From Ryuthela nishihirai (Eukaryota > Arthropoda > Arachnida > Araneae > Heptathelidae): a DNA stretch of 64,000 bases. The notes beneath the pieces were generated by a model. It ran no database searches. It saw only the letters and a list, made by a program, of their open reading frames with translations, and was not told the DNA's origin. Shown here piece by piece: positions 10,183 to 21,028 of this stretch (the first letter of the stretch is position 1; the number at the start of each line of letters is the position of its first letter). The stretch lies in NCBI GenBank assembly GCA_038380435.1, contig JAWZYU010000011.1, forward strand, positions 73,839,501 through 73,903,500, written 5' to 3'. The position numbers and the translations under genes are program-made.

Positions 10183-10738
10183 GCAAAGATGCAGAAGGTG
10201 ACATCAGTCTCTGTGAAAGCTTATCATTGATCAGAGTAGATGTTGTGGCATGGCTGACACACTCAATTTTCTTGAAGAAGCTTAGGTGTTTGCACTCTTT
10301 GTCTTTGGCTGCTCATTGCTACTGTGATGTTGTTGTTCATATTGCAGCTGTCAATGATACCAGTCCAGGCTATTTAACTTTCCAAATATTTAATTTTTCA
10401 ACTTCTGGATATACTCAAATGCATTCAATAATCTATTTCTTAATTCTTTTGAGTTGTTGTTGAAATTGAGAATTAAAAAACAGGCTATTAAGTGCATTTG
10501 AGTGTATTCAAAAACTGCAATATTCAGTGTTTAAGAAGTTAAACACCATGGACTGGTATCATCGACAGCTGCAGTACGAACAACAACATCACGGCAATAA
10601 CAAGTGGCCAAAGACAAGAGTGCTACACTTTCCTAAGCCTCTTCAGGAAAGTTGAGTGTGTGCAAGCCATCCCTCAACTCGTACTCTGACCAATGATAAG
10701 CTCTTACAGAGACTGACATCATCTTCTGCATCTTTGCC
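10183..10738. repeat. Large inverted repeat (arms about 280 bp)
   Basis: The left arm (10183 to about 10460) and right arm (about 10465-10738) are reverse complements at roughly four in five positions. Anchors include GCAAAGATGCAGAAG/CTTCTGCATCTTTGC, TGATACCAGTCCA/TGGACTGGTATCA and TGATGTTGTTGTTC/GAACAACAACATCA. Weaker similarity extends outward to about 10140 and 10795. The loop is minimal. It could be a foldback element or an inverted duplication. As intron RNA it would form a long, imperfect hairpin. Confidence 0.9.
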
Positions 10739-10824
10739 CAGGTAGAGAGATTATTCTCTTGATGTCCTCACACAAGAGTTACAGCTGTACAACATACACA
10801 TTCTGGGCTTGCAATAGACTAGAT

Positions 10825-11038
10825 GGAAAGGAAAAGTTAGATAGCAAAAAATATTAAATTTCTCCTTTGAAGTCATGGTGATGAAAACCATAGTAAGATG
10901 CACTTTTTGCTACTTAGCAAAAAAATGCACTAATGATAGATTTCTTACAATTAAATTTTAAAATGGGATTAAAAACTGGAAAATTATCTGTTGTTAGGCC
11001 CCAAACAAGGTTTCTGATAAGATCAAAAAACAAGTTTA
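10825..11038 (+). repeat. Direct repeat, unit 1 (about 214 bp)
   Basis: Highly similar to 12109-12322. Shared anchors are TTTCTCCTTTGAAGTCATG, GATGAAAACCATAGTAAGA and AACAAGGTTTCTGATAAGA. Both units lie in the same NCBP1 intron, about 1.28 kb apart. Confidence 0.92.
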
Positions 11039-11219
11039 TTTGTTCAGTTGACATTGACTCCAATCTTTGGGTTGCAGTGGTAGACACTCCAACTTTGTGG
11101 CAATGGTAATTGTAATAGCAAGAAGAATGTCTTACTGCAAGTAACTAAACATAATATGTTTTTCAAACAAAATATAGTAGATCCCTGAGTGAACTTTGCC
11201 TCATTCACATTGTTCCTCA

Positions 11220-11420
11220 ACCCTTCCTGGGTCACTGTTGAACATAGACATTGACAGAATCAGCAATGAGAGTTCAAAGATGTCTTTTGTACAACACACA
11301 AAACTTCAATTTTTTAATAATAGAAAGTTTTTGCTTAAAAGTTTTTAATATGCATACTCTCGAAACATATATTTTACAGGTTTTATGATAAATATCTATC
11401 GAAAATGGCATAAAATATCC
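11220..11420 (+). repeat. Dispersed repeat, related to 56640-56830
   Basis: The order of CTTCCTGGG, TTGACAGAATC, AATGAGAG, GTACAACACA and AAACTTCAATTTTTT is repeated near 56655-56750. It is a diverged family of unknown type. Confidence 0.6.
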
Positions 11421-12108
11421 TTGGAACGTTTCCAGTTGCCCTTCAGATAGCTCAAATCACACTACTGCTGCACTTACTCTTCCCATTGAAACGAAGCTTT
11501 CCCACTGCAAAATTTGCAATTTAGGTTATGGTTTGATGTCATTCACATTTTCCTTAAAAGTTTGAAAAATTTCCCAAAATAGACCATGATTTTTTTTTTG
11601 CAGAGCAATTTGGAAGCATTTACCAAATCATATGTTTTTACACTTGTTTTTTATTTTACTCTCTTTTCCTGCTTTTAATTTATTTTAATATTCCTCTACT
11701 TTCTTTATCACTTCTGAATATATTATGATGTAGAAAATTAATATTTTCTGTGGGATCATAACTGTTAAATTTTCTGTGGCAGGCAGTTCAAAGTGGTTTT
11801 AGTTATGGAATCATTCCTGCTAGCTGCGCATAGGATAATCACTGAGTGTTTTATATTCTGAAAGTTTATCTTTGATATTTTTATTTGTGATATGTAAATA
11901 TTAATCTTTAAATTTTATATTATATATATTTTAAAAAATGGAAATGGTGCATCATTATTGAAAATCACCGATGAAGAACTAAGAGAAGTCTGTCCCGATA
12001 ATCACAATTTTTTTTTGTAACTGCCGGATGATGGGAAGAGCTAGGTGCCGTGACCTAGTCAAGTGGCTATATAGTCAATTGTTTACAACAAACTTTGGAT
12101 AAAAAAAT

Positions 12109-12322
12109 GGAAAGGTGAAGTCAGATAACAAAAAATATTACATTTCTCCTTTGAAGTCATGATGATGAAAACCATAGTAAGATGCACTATTTGCTACTTA
12201 GCAGGAAAATGCACTGATGAAAGATTTCTTACAGTTAATTTTAAAATGGTATTAAAAGCTGAAAAGTTATATGTTGTTAGACTCCAAACAAGGTTTCTGA
12301 TAAGAGCAAAAAACAAGTTTTA
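12109..12322 (+). repeat. Direct repeat, unit 2
   Basis: Partner of 10825-11038, with scattered substitutions and small indels. The sequence between the units is unrelated AT-rich DNA. No coding capacity. Confidence 0.92.
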
Positions 12323-14084
12323 TAAATAACTTCCACATGTCTCATGAATGATTTTAATAATATAGTTAGTAAGTATTTACACTTTTATATTTAAACTTTT
12401 GCTTTCATTTCTGTATATTTATTTCCATAAATTACCAATCTTTCTGTCAATTGATTATCAATTTTTTTTTGCAGTTAGGCTATATCGGATGGCCAACTTA
12501 CAACCTGTTGCTATGGATATTTGATTTAACATCACATTAGGTTATATGTTAATATTTCTATTATTATTTCTTTGTTTTAGAATAAAAAAACTTTGATTTT
12601 GTATCCTTTCCTGAATATAATGTGGTCTTTGATACGGAAGCAAAATGGACTTCCTTGGCACCGCAAGTTGTTTACGTGGATGATTCCACTTGATCAGAGT
12701 AAAAAATAGTTGCAGTCAGAAGAATCACTTTCATCTTTCCCACTCTAGTGGTCGGACACTGAAGCTTCACTCCCATAGTACAAGGTTAAAAAAAAAATTT
12801 CTGAATAGAAATTTGAATTTTTTGCAACCATTCCTAATCAGATATTGAAATAACATTTAAATCCAGAGCATAAATTTTTTACCTTTTGATTCCGCTTGAA
12901 AAAATTATGATAAAGTTTCAAAATGAATTTATCTGAGTTGGATACGCATGTTCAGTCACCATAAGCAGCATTGAGTAGCGTCTATTCAGCTCATGTCTTT
13001 ATTCTGCCATACCATGCTTAGATTGTTGATAGGTTGCATTTCCCACACTTTTCTGCTATTTTTTATAGCTCTATAGAGTTGCAATGCTTTCTAAACTTTT
13101 AACGTAAGGATATTGATTTTTATTACTACTTGAAATTGCATCATCTGGGAACTATGCACATCAGCTTTCAATCAATATTTTAGCAGACTTTCGATTTTAA
13201 AGATTTTTTTTATCTACTTTAATGCTTCTAAAATTATTTTTTATTGCTTCTCAAATGGATACTGTAATTATAAACAATAATTAATTAGAAACGATCAAAA
13301 GTGAAACTGCTAGCAATCTAGAGCAAGCAGTGAGTGAAACTGCTAACAATCAGAGCAAGCATTAGGATTACTCAGAACTTTTCTGTAGCAGTTATGCAGC
13401 TTCATTATAAAATGATTCGTTCTCAAATTCAGTGCATCAATTAAACTTTAAATGCTTTGAAATATTTTTATTTTATTTTTGTCATAATTCTTTATCACTT
13501 TTCTGATATATTTTCAGCTATTTATTTAAATTATCTAGCTTTTAAAACAAAATTATTTTTTATGGCACTGCTTTACCTAGGCTTAGAGTTTCCCAATCGT
13601 CAAAAATCTAAGAATATGAATTATATGTATAAATGATTAAATAATTTAGAAAGAATGAAATAAATGAAAGATTTAAGCAATAATCAAGATATTATGAACT
13701 GTTTATATTAGAATAATAAAATAACATAATAAACGATGGAAATATATATACATTTTTGAAATTTTACTAAAGATAAAGTAGAAAAAAATACAGTAAAATT
13801 TTGCAATGTTTTTAAAAAAAATTCTTAAAAATTTTAATCTACCATTTTTTTCCTTCAATTTTTTGCCATTATATTAAGCATAATTAAATGTTCTTTCATT
13901 TGGTATATAACATGACATATTTCTGTCCATTCGTTACTTCAGGTTGAGGTTCTAAATTGTTAATTTTATTTTCTGAAAACACTTCAAAATAAATCTAGCC
14001 ACCACAGTGAGTTCAGTTTTAGAAACCCAACACTATAAGGGTTAAAGCAATTATATCCCCCAAAAAAATAATTATGGTATATAA
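12323..14084. repeat. AT-rich intron with dispersed-repeat sequence shared with 35440-35980
   Basis: Within this stretch, about 13385-13740 (CTGTAGCAGTTATGCAGCTT, TTATTTAAATTATCT, ATATTATGAACTGTTTATA) aligns in the same order with about 35638-35980. A later part near 13900 (TATAACATGAC.TATTTC) is shared with about 60482. No protein is recognisable. The remainder is plain AT-rich DNA. Confidence 0.6.
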
Positions 14085-14190
14085 TCATGTGAAAAAAATT
14101 ATTGTCGATGGGACGGAAATTGAACCCACAACTCTCCAGATACATGCCAGAGCGCTCTAATGTTAAACCACCCATCAGACAATAACTTAC
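14085..14190 (-). mobile_element. tRNA-like repeat (family 3), copy 1
   Basis: On the minus strand, GTGGTTTAACATTAGAGCGC resembles a D-arm region and GTGGGTTCAATTTCC a T-arm. The 3' flank continues AATAATTTTTTTCACATGA, shared with 14428-14535. It is not a plausible functional tRNA. Confidence 0.7.
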
Positions 14191-14351
14191 TTCCACGATG
14201 TGACCTTAAATCTTTTACTGAATTTGGTGGACCTTGCACCATATATACTTTGGGAAAGGCAACTTATTTTTTCCAAAAGTTTTCATGAAATGAAAGATTT
14301 TCCTTTTTATTGCTGATGTATAAGATGTATATGATAAGTGTATATACCATA

Positions 14352-14381
14352 TTTTTTTTTTTTTTTTTGGGGGGGGGGGGG
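14352..14381. repeat. Poly-T/poly-G homopolymer pair
   Basis: Seventeen T are followed directly by thirteen G. The run length may be unreliable. Confidence 0.9.
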
Positions 14382-14427
14382 TTAATTTATTGCTAATCTG
14401 GATCTGTTCATGAAATGAAAGATTTTA

Positions 14428-14535
14428 TTGTCCAATATGTGGTTTAACAGTAGAGCGCTCCGGCATATATCTGGAGAGTTGCAGGTTCGATTCCCACTCT
14501 GTCAGCAATAATTTTTTTCACATGAGTATTTAATG
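14428..14535 (+). mobile_element. tRNA-like repeat (family 3), copy 2
   Basis: Plus-strand copy: GTGGTTTAACAGTAGAGCGC, then a T-arm GCAGGTTCGATTCCC with an intact B box, then AATAATTTTTTTCACATGA. It forms an inverted pair with 14085-14190. Confidence 0.72.
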
Positions 14536-14624
14536 AATTCTATATCTAAAGGTAATATGTGTATTTACTATGGATGGATAATTATGGTATCTTTACTAAT
14601 AACAATCCTATGATAAAATTTTGA

Positions 14625-14784
14625 TTACTTAATAAATTTCTCAATATTTCTTCAGTCAGAAGGTACAAAATTACTCTTAACATCAATATCAAATTTAGGA
14701 GAAAAATTGTCTTGAGCTGGGTGGGATATAAATCCATGACCTCCTGAAAACATGTCAGATGTTTAGATCAGTGAACTACTAGCC
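14625..14784 (-). mobile_element. tRNA-Thr-like SINE (family 2), minus copy
   Basis: The reverse complement contains CTGACATGTTTTCAGGAGG (anticodon-arm region), then CAAGACAATTTTTC and the body through ATTGAGAAATTTATTAAGTAA. It pairs as an inverted repeat with the copy at 14832-15010. Confidence 0.8.
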
Positions 14785-14831
14785 ACAGATCTCTATTTTA
14801 CGATATGAAGGGATATAAGAGATCTTGATCA

Positions 14832-15010
14832 TTGGCCAGTAGTTCAGTGGTTATGTAAGCACTTGACATATTATCAGGAGGCCATGGGTTTGTATCACAC
14901 CTGGTTCAAGACGATTTTTCCTCTAAATTTGATATTGATATTAAGAGTGATTTTATACCTTCTAATTGAAGAAACATTGAGAAATTTATTAAGTAATGGA
15001 ATTAGTATAC
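14832..15010 (+). mobile_element. tRNA-Thr-like SINE (family 2), plus copy
   Basis: The head is GTAGTTCAGTGGTTATG and CTTGACATATTATCAGG. The body runs CAAGACGATTTTTCCTC through GAGAAATTTATTAAGTAATG. The longer body shared with the minus copy shows that the family unit is at least 170 bp. Confidence 0.82.
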
Positions 15011-15138
15011 TTGTAACATACACTGCCATGCACTTAAGGATGTTGTTTACAAGCGGAGAAGACACGTCTTCAAGTGATAGAGATGAAATTACATACTGCA
15101 AGTAGAAATGTTCTATCATTAAATAGAAGAGATCCTGG

Positions 15139-15260
15139 TTGATGGATGGTAGCTCTGAGGTCAGAGCACCTGACATGTTATTAGGAAGGCATTGGTTCAT
15201 ATCCCACCGAGCTCAAGACAATTTTTTCCTTTAAATCTGATATTGATGTTAAGAATGATT
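15139..15260 (+). mobile_element. tRNA-Thr-like SINE (family 2), third local copy
   Basis: GGTAGCTCTGAGGTCAGAGC and CCTGACATGTTATTAGG are followed by the body CTCAAGACAATTTTTTCC and GATATTGATGTTAAGA. This makes three copies within 640 bp. Confidence 0.82.
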
Positions 15261-15858
15261 CATATCTACCATCTACGATAAAAAATTTTATGCTGAATGT
15301 TTTTTTTAACCAAAATTTACACATATTTCACATAGATCTATAAGTTTCTTACAATGATATTTTCCAACAACTATCATACCTTTGAGGGCATTATTTTGTG
15401 AAATTCAATAAAAATATTTCACTGGCATATGATGTGTTCACTGTTTAAAAAAAAGTGAAGAGCTAACTGAAAATATTTTATTTTGGTGGGCATGAAACCC
15501 AAGCATGACTTTTCAATAATGTCAAGTTCTCTTATCAGGTGAGTCATCCCACAACCATTCAATCTCTTGCTAATAAGAGACTGTCAAGATAATTCTGCAA
15601 TAGAAGTGCTTGTGGCACCATCTGCTGATCTAATGCTCAAAGAAAGATGTTATTTATAGTCATGATTTTCTTCTCCCCATGGCATCTCATCAGTTGGAGG
15701 TTAAATGGCCACATCACAACCCAGCTGATAATAGTACCTTACAAGAATCAAGAAGTTATGTATTTGGTCCCATTCCTGCCAAAACTCAATTTTTTTTTTT
15801 CAGAACTATTCACTCACTATGTTACATAATGTTATTTGGAGAGGGAAGTGAGAAAGTG
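15261..15858. other. Intronic, mostly unassigned
   Basis: At 15490-15560 the minus strand shows another weak tRNA-like segment (GGGTTTCATGCCC). Otherwise AT-rich with nothing recognised. Confidence 0.4.
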
Positions 15859-16631
15859 GTACACTGAATGGACAAATTATTATATACACCCAAAAAACAA
15901 CATGCAAAGCAGAAGTATCACATCCAATCACATGGAATGCTGAAACTGGCCATGTCTATAAATAGAGCAGGTCTCTACACATTGGAAACCAGTCACGGAA
16001 AAGTAACCATGGGTAAAGGCAGCAACGTGAGTTTGACTGTGGCCAAATAGTAGGTGCGAGGAAGGTCGGTTGTTCAATCACCACAACTGCTGAACTGTTG
16101 AGATTTCCACATCAGACCGTCACACGTGTATACCAAGACCATGTGAAATGCAGCAAAACTTCCAACCAGTGGGAGAAATGTGAAAGTAAACGTGCAATTG
16201 ACTCTCGAGGTGAGCACAGACTTCCATATTATTACAAAGAATAGCATGGCTACTGTGGAGCAGATGTTGTAACTGAATGAGGGCATGTCCACAAGCTTAT
16301 GCACGAAGACTATCTGTCATACCACGGGAAAAGTAGGCTACGGCAGCTGACGTCCACATTGTGTTCCCTTGTTGACTACAAGGCACCGAAAGGTTAGACC
16401 AGGCGTCGGCAACCTATGACCCGCGGGTCACCAAGTGACCCATTTGATAATTTCAAGTGACCCACTTGAGTTCCGCAAATAAAGTATAATATATAAAAAT
16501 AAATTATAAAACATAAACATGAAACAAACACTGAGAAAGCATAAATAATAAGATTAACATTTTGGTTTGATTACAAAGTTGCAGAAATGAACATAGGCGG
16601 AATACAGCGACATTGTCCGAACGAATCTCAT

Positions 16632-16816
16632 CTGTTTATTCACGTTAAAGACGAAGTAGATGTAAACAAGAGTAGATGTGTGATCAGGGCTCCTATTGGT
16701 CGGCTGGGCTCTCTGACTGCGTGCCACCTGCAGCCGACCAATAGGAGCCCTGCCCACCTGCTGATCAGGCATCTATTCTTGTCTACGTTTACTTCGTCTT
16801 TAACGTGAATAAACAG
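16632..16816. repeat. Subterminal palindrome inside the hAT element
   Basis: CTGTTTATTCACGTTAAAGA at the left returns as TCTTTAACGTGAATAAACAG at the right. Further pairing (CTCCTATTGGTCGGCTGG with CAGCCGACCAATAGGAG) brings the arms to about 80 bp with a spacer of about 25 bp. It lies just upstream of the transposase start and includes CCAAT/ATTGG motifs on both strands. Confidence 0.93.
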
Positions 16817-16857
16817 TAGTTCAGAACCTAAGCGAAACAATTATTATTTTTATTACC

Positions 16858-18727
16858 ATGGACAAACAAAAAGCAAAAAAGAGATTATTTCAAGATGTGT
16901 GGATTGAAAAGTATGAATGTATGGAAAATGGTGACAAATTGATATGTACTTTATGTACAGATATAATTACCGTCAGGACAAATTGAGCGACACTTTTCTT
17001 CAAAACATAAAGATGTGAGTGAAATGCCAAATGATGAAAAATATGAATACATTGCTAAACGTGTATTAAATTATGGTAAAATAAATTTTTGAAGAGATTT
17101 GTTATCAGCCACAATTACGCTACATCTGCCAGCTTTATTGCAGCTCTTAGTATTGGTACCAACGGAAAACCGTTTACAGACAGCGAATTTTTGAAAAACG
17201 CATTCATAAATTGTTCCGAACATTTATTCAATGACTTCGTAAATAAAAAACAAATAATTGAGAGAATTAATGAAATGCCATTGTCGGCCAGAACAGTTCA
17301 GCGTCGCATTGAAGATATGGCAAAAAATATTGAGGCACAGGTCAAAAATGATTTGTTATCTAGTGACGTAATTAACATTGCACTCAATGAAAGTACCGAT
17401 GTAAATAGTATGGCTAAGCTGCCAATTATTATTAGATTTGCATCAATAAATAGTTCGAATGTCAATGAAGAACTATGCGTTCTTGATTCAATGAATGACA
17501 CGACGAAAAGCATTGATATTTTCCGTCAAGTACAAGAGTTTACAAATTTCAAAAATGGGAAAATATTGGATTTAAAAAGTAAATTGTTTTCCATAACAAC
17601 TGATGGTGCTCCAGCTATGAGAGGAAAAAATGTTGGATTTGTGAAACTAATGGAAAATGAACTTGGCCGCTCACTTTTATCGTTTCATTGTATCATACAT
17701 GAAGAAATTTTATTTGCAAAGGCATCTACGCAACAACTTAAGGATGTAATGGAAAAGGTTGTTAAGATCGTAAACATAATAGTAGCACGATCTGCATTAA
17801 CACACAGGCGCTTCAAAGCTTTTTTTGGAGAAAATTGAATCGAAATATGGAGATTTACTGTTACATGCTGAAGTACGATGGTTAAGTCGAGGCAAAATTC
17901 TTAATAGATTTCTAGAGTGCTTTGATGATATACAAATATTTCTTTACGAAATCGGTAAAAATAATCTCGAGCTCAATGATAAAAAATGGTTTTTAAGACT
18001 TTTGTTCTTAAGAGACATAATGAACCATTATAATGATTTCAACATACGACTCCAAGGAAATAACCACACAATTTTGAAAATGTACGAGGAATGGAAGAGT
18101 TTTGTTTGAAATTAATATTATTTGAAGCTTACATAAAAACTAAAATATTTCTTTCCTTTCCCTTTCTAAAAAGCTAACATGAGAAAGAAAATATCGATGA
18201 AAGCAATCTAACTATGTTCGAAAGTTGTATTTTGAAGATTAAAAGTGAATTTGAAAGTAGATTTCAAAGTTTTAAGAAGCACGGCGAAATGTTTACATTT
18301 ATAATAAAGCACGAGAAATATGGGAAAATGTTTTAGATTTGCAGTATTTTGAATATTTTAAAATTGACAATTTAAGTTCAGAAATGATTGATTTTAAAAG
18401 TTCAACATTGTGGACGGAGAAATTCAAGACATTGCGGAAAGATTTAGAAAACAGGAAAGATAATCATCTTCTCATGATATCATCGTGTTGTGCATCACTT
18501 CCTCGAAATTTTCATCTTTGAAAAAAATTGGCTTTGCCATTTTGTCCGCGTTCGGTTCTACTTATAAATGTGAACAAATATTTTCACACATGAAATTTAT
18601 TTTAAGTAAGAACAGGAGCAGATTAACTACCGAAAATTCAGACACTTGTATTCGTCTTATAGTGACTAAGTATAAACCAGATTTGACTAAATTGACGTCA
18701 CAAATTCAGCATCAGGGGAGCCATTGA
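16858..18727 (+). pseudogene. hAT transposase (BED finger plus RNase H-like core), inactivated
   Basis: The start ATG at 16858 gives MDKQKAKKRLFQDVWIEKYE, followed by a BED-type zinc finger (CTLC near 16949, then RHFSSKH). A stop, and frameshifts near 17090, 17840, 18110 and 18520, break the frame. The longest intact part (17089-17838) carries the hAT core, including LNESTDVNSMAKLPI, ITTDGAPAMRGKNVGF and SFHCIIHEE. The next fragment has HAEVRWLSRGKILNRF. The C-terminal dimerisation region reads AFGSTYKCEQIFSHMK and NRSRLT. The combination is typical of the hAT lineage related to domesticated GTF2IRD2/ZBED genes. The protein would have cut and pasted the element; this copy cannot. Confidence 0.93.
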
Positions 18728-19088
18728 TAACGAAGAGAACGCTTATAAATAAAGTTCATAAATTATTAATGAACTAAAACTTGACAATTATATTTGTTTT
18801 TATAATAATTAGAATTATAATTTTTTTATGTTTTGAGTTTAAAAGCATATTGTAATAGTTTTCTCAATAAAATTTTTCTTATTATTCACTAACTGACTAA
18901 AATACTGACTGTTTTAAAATGAAAATACCCATTGACCCGAACTGTCTTCTTAATAGTCACATTTTGGTTGATTTTGACCCGCAGCCAAAAAAGGTTGCCG
19001 ACGTCTGGGTTAGACTGCAGTTTGAAAAGACCTATCACTGCAAACACATCATCTGGTCTGACAAATCACAGTTTCAACTCTATCATGC

Positions 19089-19138
19089 TGATGGGAGGAT
19101 GCGTGTGTGGTGTAAACCACACACGCACCCTCCCATCA
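19089..19138. repeat. Hairpin inside the Tc1 transposase region
   Basis: TGATGGGAGGATGCGTGTG and its near-perfect complement CACACGCACCCTCCCATCA flank a short GTGGTGTAAACCAC centre. It falls directly after the conserved DGRMRVW motif and replaces the usual sequence there. Confidence 0.9.
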
Positions 19139-19737
19139 TTGGGGTCTATAGAGCAGGTGCAGGCGGTATAACAGTTTGGGGTGTGTTTACATAGGCTTCT
19201 GTTGGGCCCCTCATACCCATTGAGACCTCTTCCCCAACACAATGTATGTGAACATCCTCACTGACCATCTACACCCGTCCGTAACAATTCTTTTTCCTCA
19301 CCATGACGCTATTTTTCAACAGGACAATGCCACATCACATACTTGTGGTGACCAAATGGTTTCAGGAGCATTCAAGTGAGTTTGCCACACTCAAATAGCC
19401 CCCTTAATTGCTGGACCTCAACCCTATTGAGAATTTGTGGAACGAATTGGAAAGACGTGTTCAACCACACCAATACCCACCAGCAACTGTGGATGCTCTA
19501 TGACAGGAGATCCTCACTTCATAGGTGTCAATAACACCTTCGTGTTTTCAACACCTCACTGAGTCCTTATCAAAATGTCTGGCTGCTGTAGTGAGGACAG
19601 AAGATGGAGCAACAGGTTATTAGGTAGGTGTATATGATAATCTGTCCATTCAGTGTATTATGCAATGATATATTTATTTTCACAATTTTTTTTTCTGATA
19701 ACAGAAATCAGCTAATTTATTATATAATTAATAATTA

Positions 19738-19761
19738 ACTACTACTACTACTACTACTACC
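19738..19761. repeat. (ACT)n microsatellite
   Basis: Seven or more consecutive ACT/CTA units. Confidence 0.95.
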
Positions 19762-19952
19762 ATAATATCACTTGCCAATAATACATAAGGGTAGAAGGAG
19801 TATAATTTGATTGGAAGAGCATTTCAAAATTTTTCAACAACCCCTATTTTGAATTTGGCTTTCCACAAGATGAAAGTGTCTTGATACTTTTCTAAGGAGA
19901 AATGTGTGATAAAATGCTATGAACAATTATTAAATATTTCCATAACACTTAC

Positions 19953-20022
19953 CTCTTCTTGAGCATGTGGAGTATTTGTCTGCCAAACCTTCAAAGATGG
20001 CAAATGGACTTTATGGCGTTTG
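19953..20022 (-). CDS. NCBP1: NCBP1 internal exon C
   Basis: The minus-strand exon of 70 bp has one base completing the split codon and then 23 codons: KRHKVHLPSLKVWQTNTPHA followed by QEE. The acceptor is TTTCTCTCAG and the donor is GTAAGT. The arithmetic (1 + 69) fits the phase-2 end of exon B and leaves phase 0 for exon D. The lysine/arginine-rich start and the VW...PHxQEE ending are diagnostic of NCBP1. The exon lies about 300 bp from the end of a Tc1/hAT nested block at 15863-19652, so insertions come close to coding sequence. Confidence 0.95.
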
Positions 20023-20299
20023 CTGAGAGAAAAGAAAAGCTTGTTAATTTACAATTAATGGGAAAAAATAAGATTGTTATTAGCAATTGCATCAAAAGGA
20101 ATTATACTTTAGACAAAACAATGTTTTGTAATTAAATTTATTCACTAAATATATAATAAGCATCCTTCATAAATACTTTGGCCACAAATGAGAGATAACA
20201 TACCCGAACTTTTCTCTATTAATAAATAAAAAGTTAATTTCATGACTACATTATTAGTCTATTAAAGCCATAATTAACATTTAAAATTAATATACATGT

Positions 20300-20661
20300 T
20301 GGTTGTTTGGTTGGGTTGTTTCACCTCTGAGCGGCACTTTTTTGCACACCATGGGCCAGGTCACATGGATCCCGAAGGCTTAGAGAAGGTTGGGGGGAGG
20401 GGACCCACTGGAATAGCTGTTGGGAGACAGATGGTAGCCTCCCATCAAGGCCATCTGGCATGTTCTTTAATGTACACAGGGTATGGGTCTCCCACACACG
20501 GGGCCTTGGCGTAATGTCCCATCTGACAAACGGTGGCCTTTCCAAGCCCATCGGTGTCCCCTACTGATCATGGGCAGGGCGGAGAATTTTGCGGAGATAA
20601 ATCTCAATGCTGACCCAGCTGGGACTCAAACCTGGGAACTACAGATTATGAGCCAGGTGGG
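20300..20661 (-). mobile_element. SINE family 1, 5'-truncated, 12-bp target duplication
   Basis: The minus-strand copy lacks most of the tRNA head, stopping in the GAGCCAGGTGGG region, yet it is flanked by TAATATACATGT at 20288-20299 and 20662-20673. Truncation together with a target duplication indicates incomplete reverse transcription at insertion, not later deletion. Confidence 0.94.
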
Positions 20662-20673
20662 TAATATACATGT

Positions 20674-21026
20674 AATTAATATATTAATAAAATATTTAAA
20701 ATACACTTCATTTTTTTATCATCTAATTAAGAATTTGTCCATTCTTCACACAATGGTTGCATACTCCAGAATGAACTATAGAATGAATTGGTGCATCTGA
20801 AACATATGAACTTTTCATTGATTACAGTCTTCATCAGAGTACCATCTTAATAAGAAATGTATCCATATTGGACCAAAAAAATCCTGCCTCAATCGAAACT
20901 TGATTTTATCAATTCCTGATCACTGCAGGAACATCACCTCCATGATGAAGTTTAAAAACATTACACCAGAGCTTCCCAGATAACAAATCATCAAGGGTAA
21001 ATCATATGTTGCATTAGGTTTGCTAG
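20674..21026. other. Intronic, unassigned
   Basis: AT-rich DNA between the SINE and the Tc1-like element. Nothing recognised. Confidence 0.55.
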
Positions 21027-21028
21027 TA

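Larger units (their letters stand above)
16400..19007 (+). mobile_element. hAT transposon, 2.6 kb, nested in Tc1
   Basis: The ends CAGGCGTCGGCAACCT (16400) and AGGTTGCCGACGTCTG (complement, to 19007) form terminal inverted repeats. A perfect 8-bp target duplication GGTTAGAC (16392-16399 and 19008-19015) is the hAT hallmark. The subterminal regions are rich in GACCCGC/GTGACCCA-type repeats. It contains a transposase pseudogene and a long internal palindrome. Confidence 0.97.
15863..19652 (+). mobile_element. Tc1-like transposon, host of a nested hAT
   Basis: The inverted ends CACTGAATGGACA.ATTAT.ATATACACC occur at 15863 and, complemented, at 19625-19652. The transposase is broken. N-terminal remnants lie before 16390. 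After the hAT insertion the catalytic core resumes with WSDKSQFQLYHADGRMRVW near 19057, then FQQDNATSH near 19317 and DLNPIENLWNELERRV near 19418, all with frameshifts. The second residue after the first Asp is Lys where Tc1 relatives usually have Glu. Without the hAT insert the element would be about 1.17 kb. Confidence 0.93.

Noticed and set aside
17298..17513. Antisense 71-residue frame
   Set aside because: Shadow of the hAT transposase on the opposite strand.
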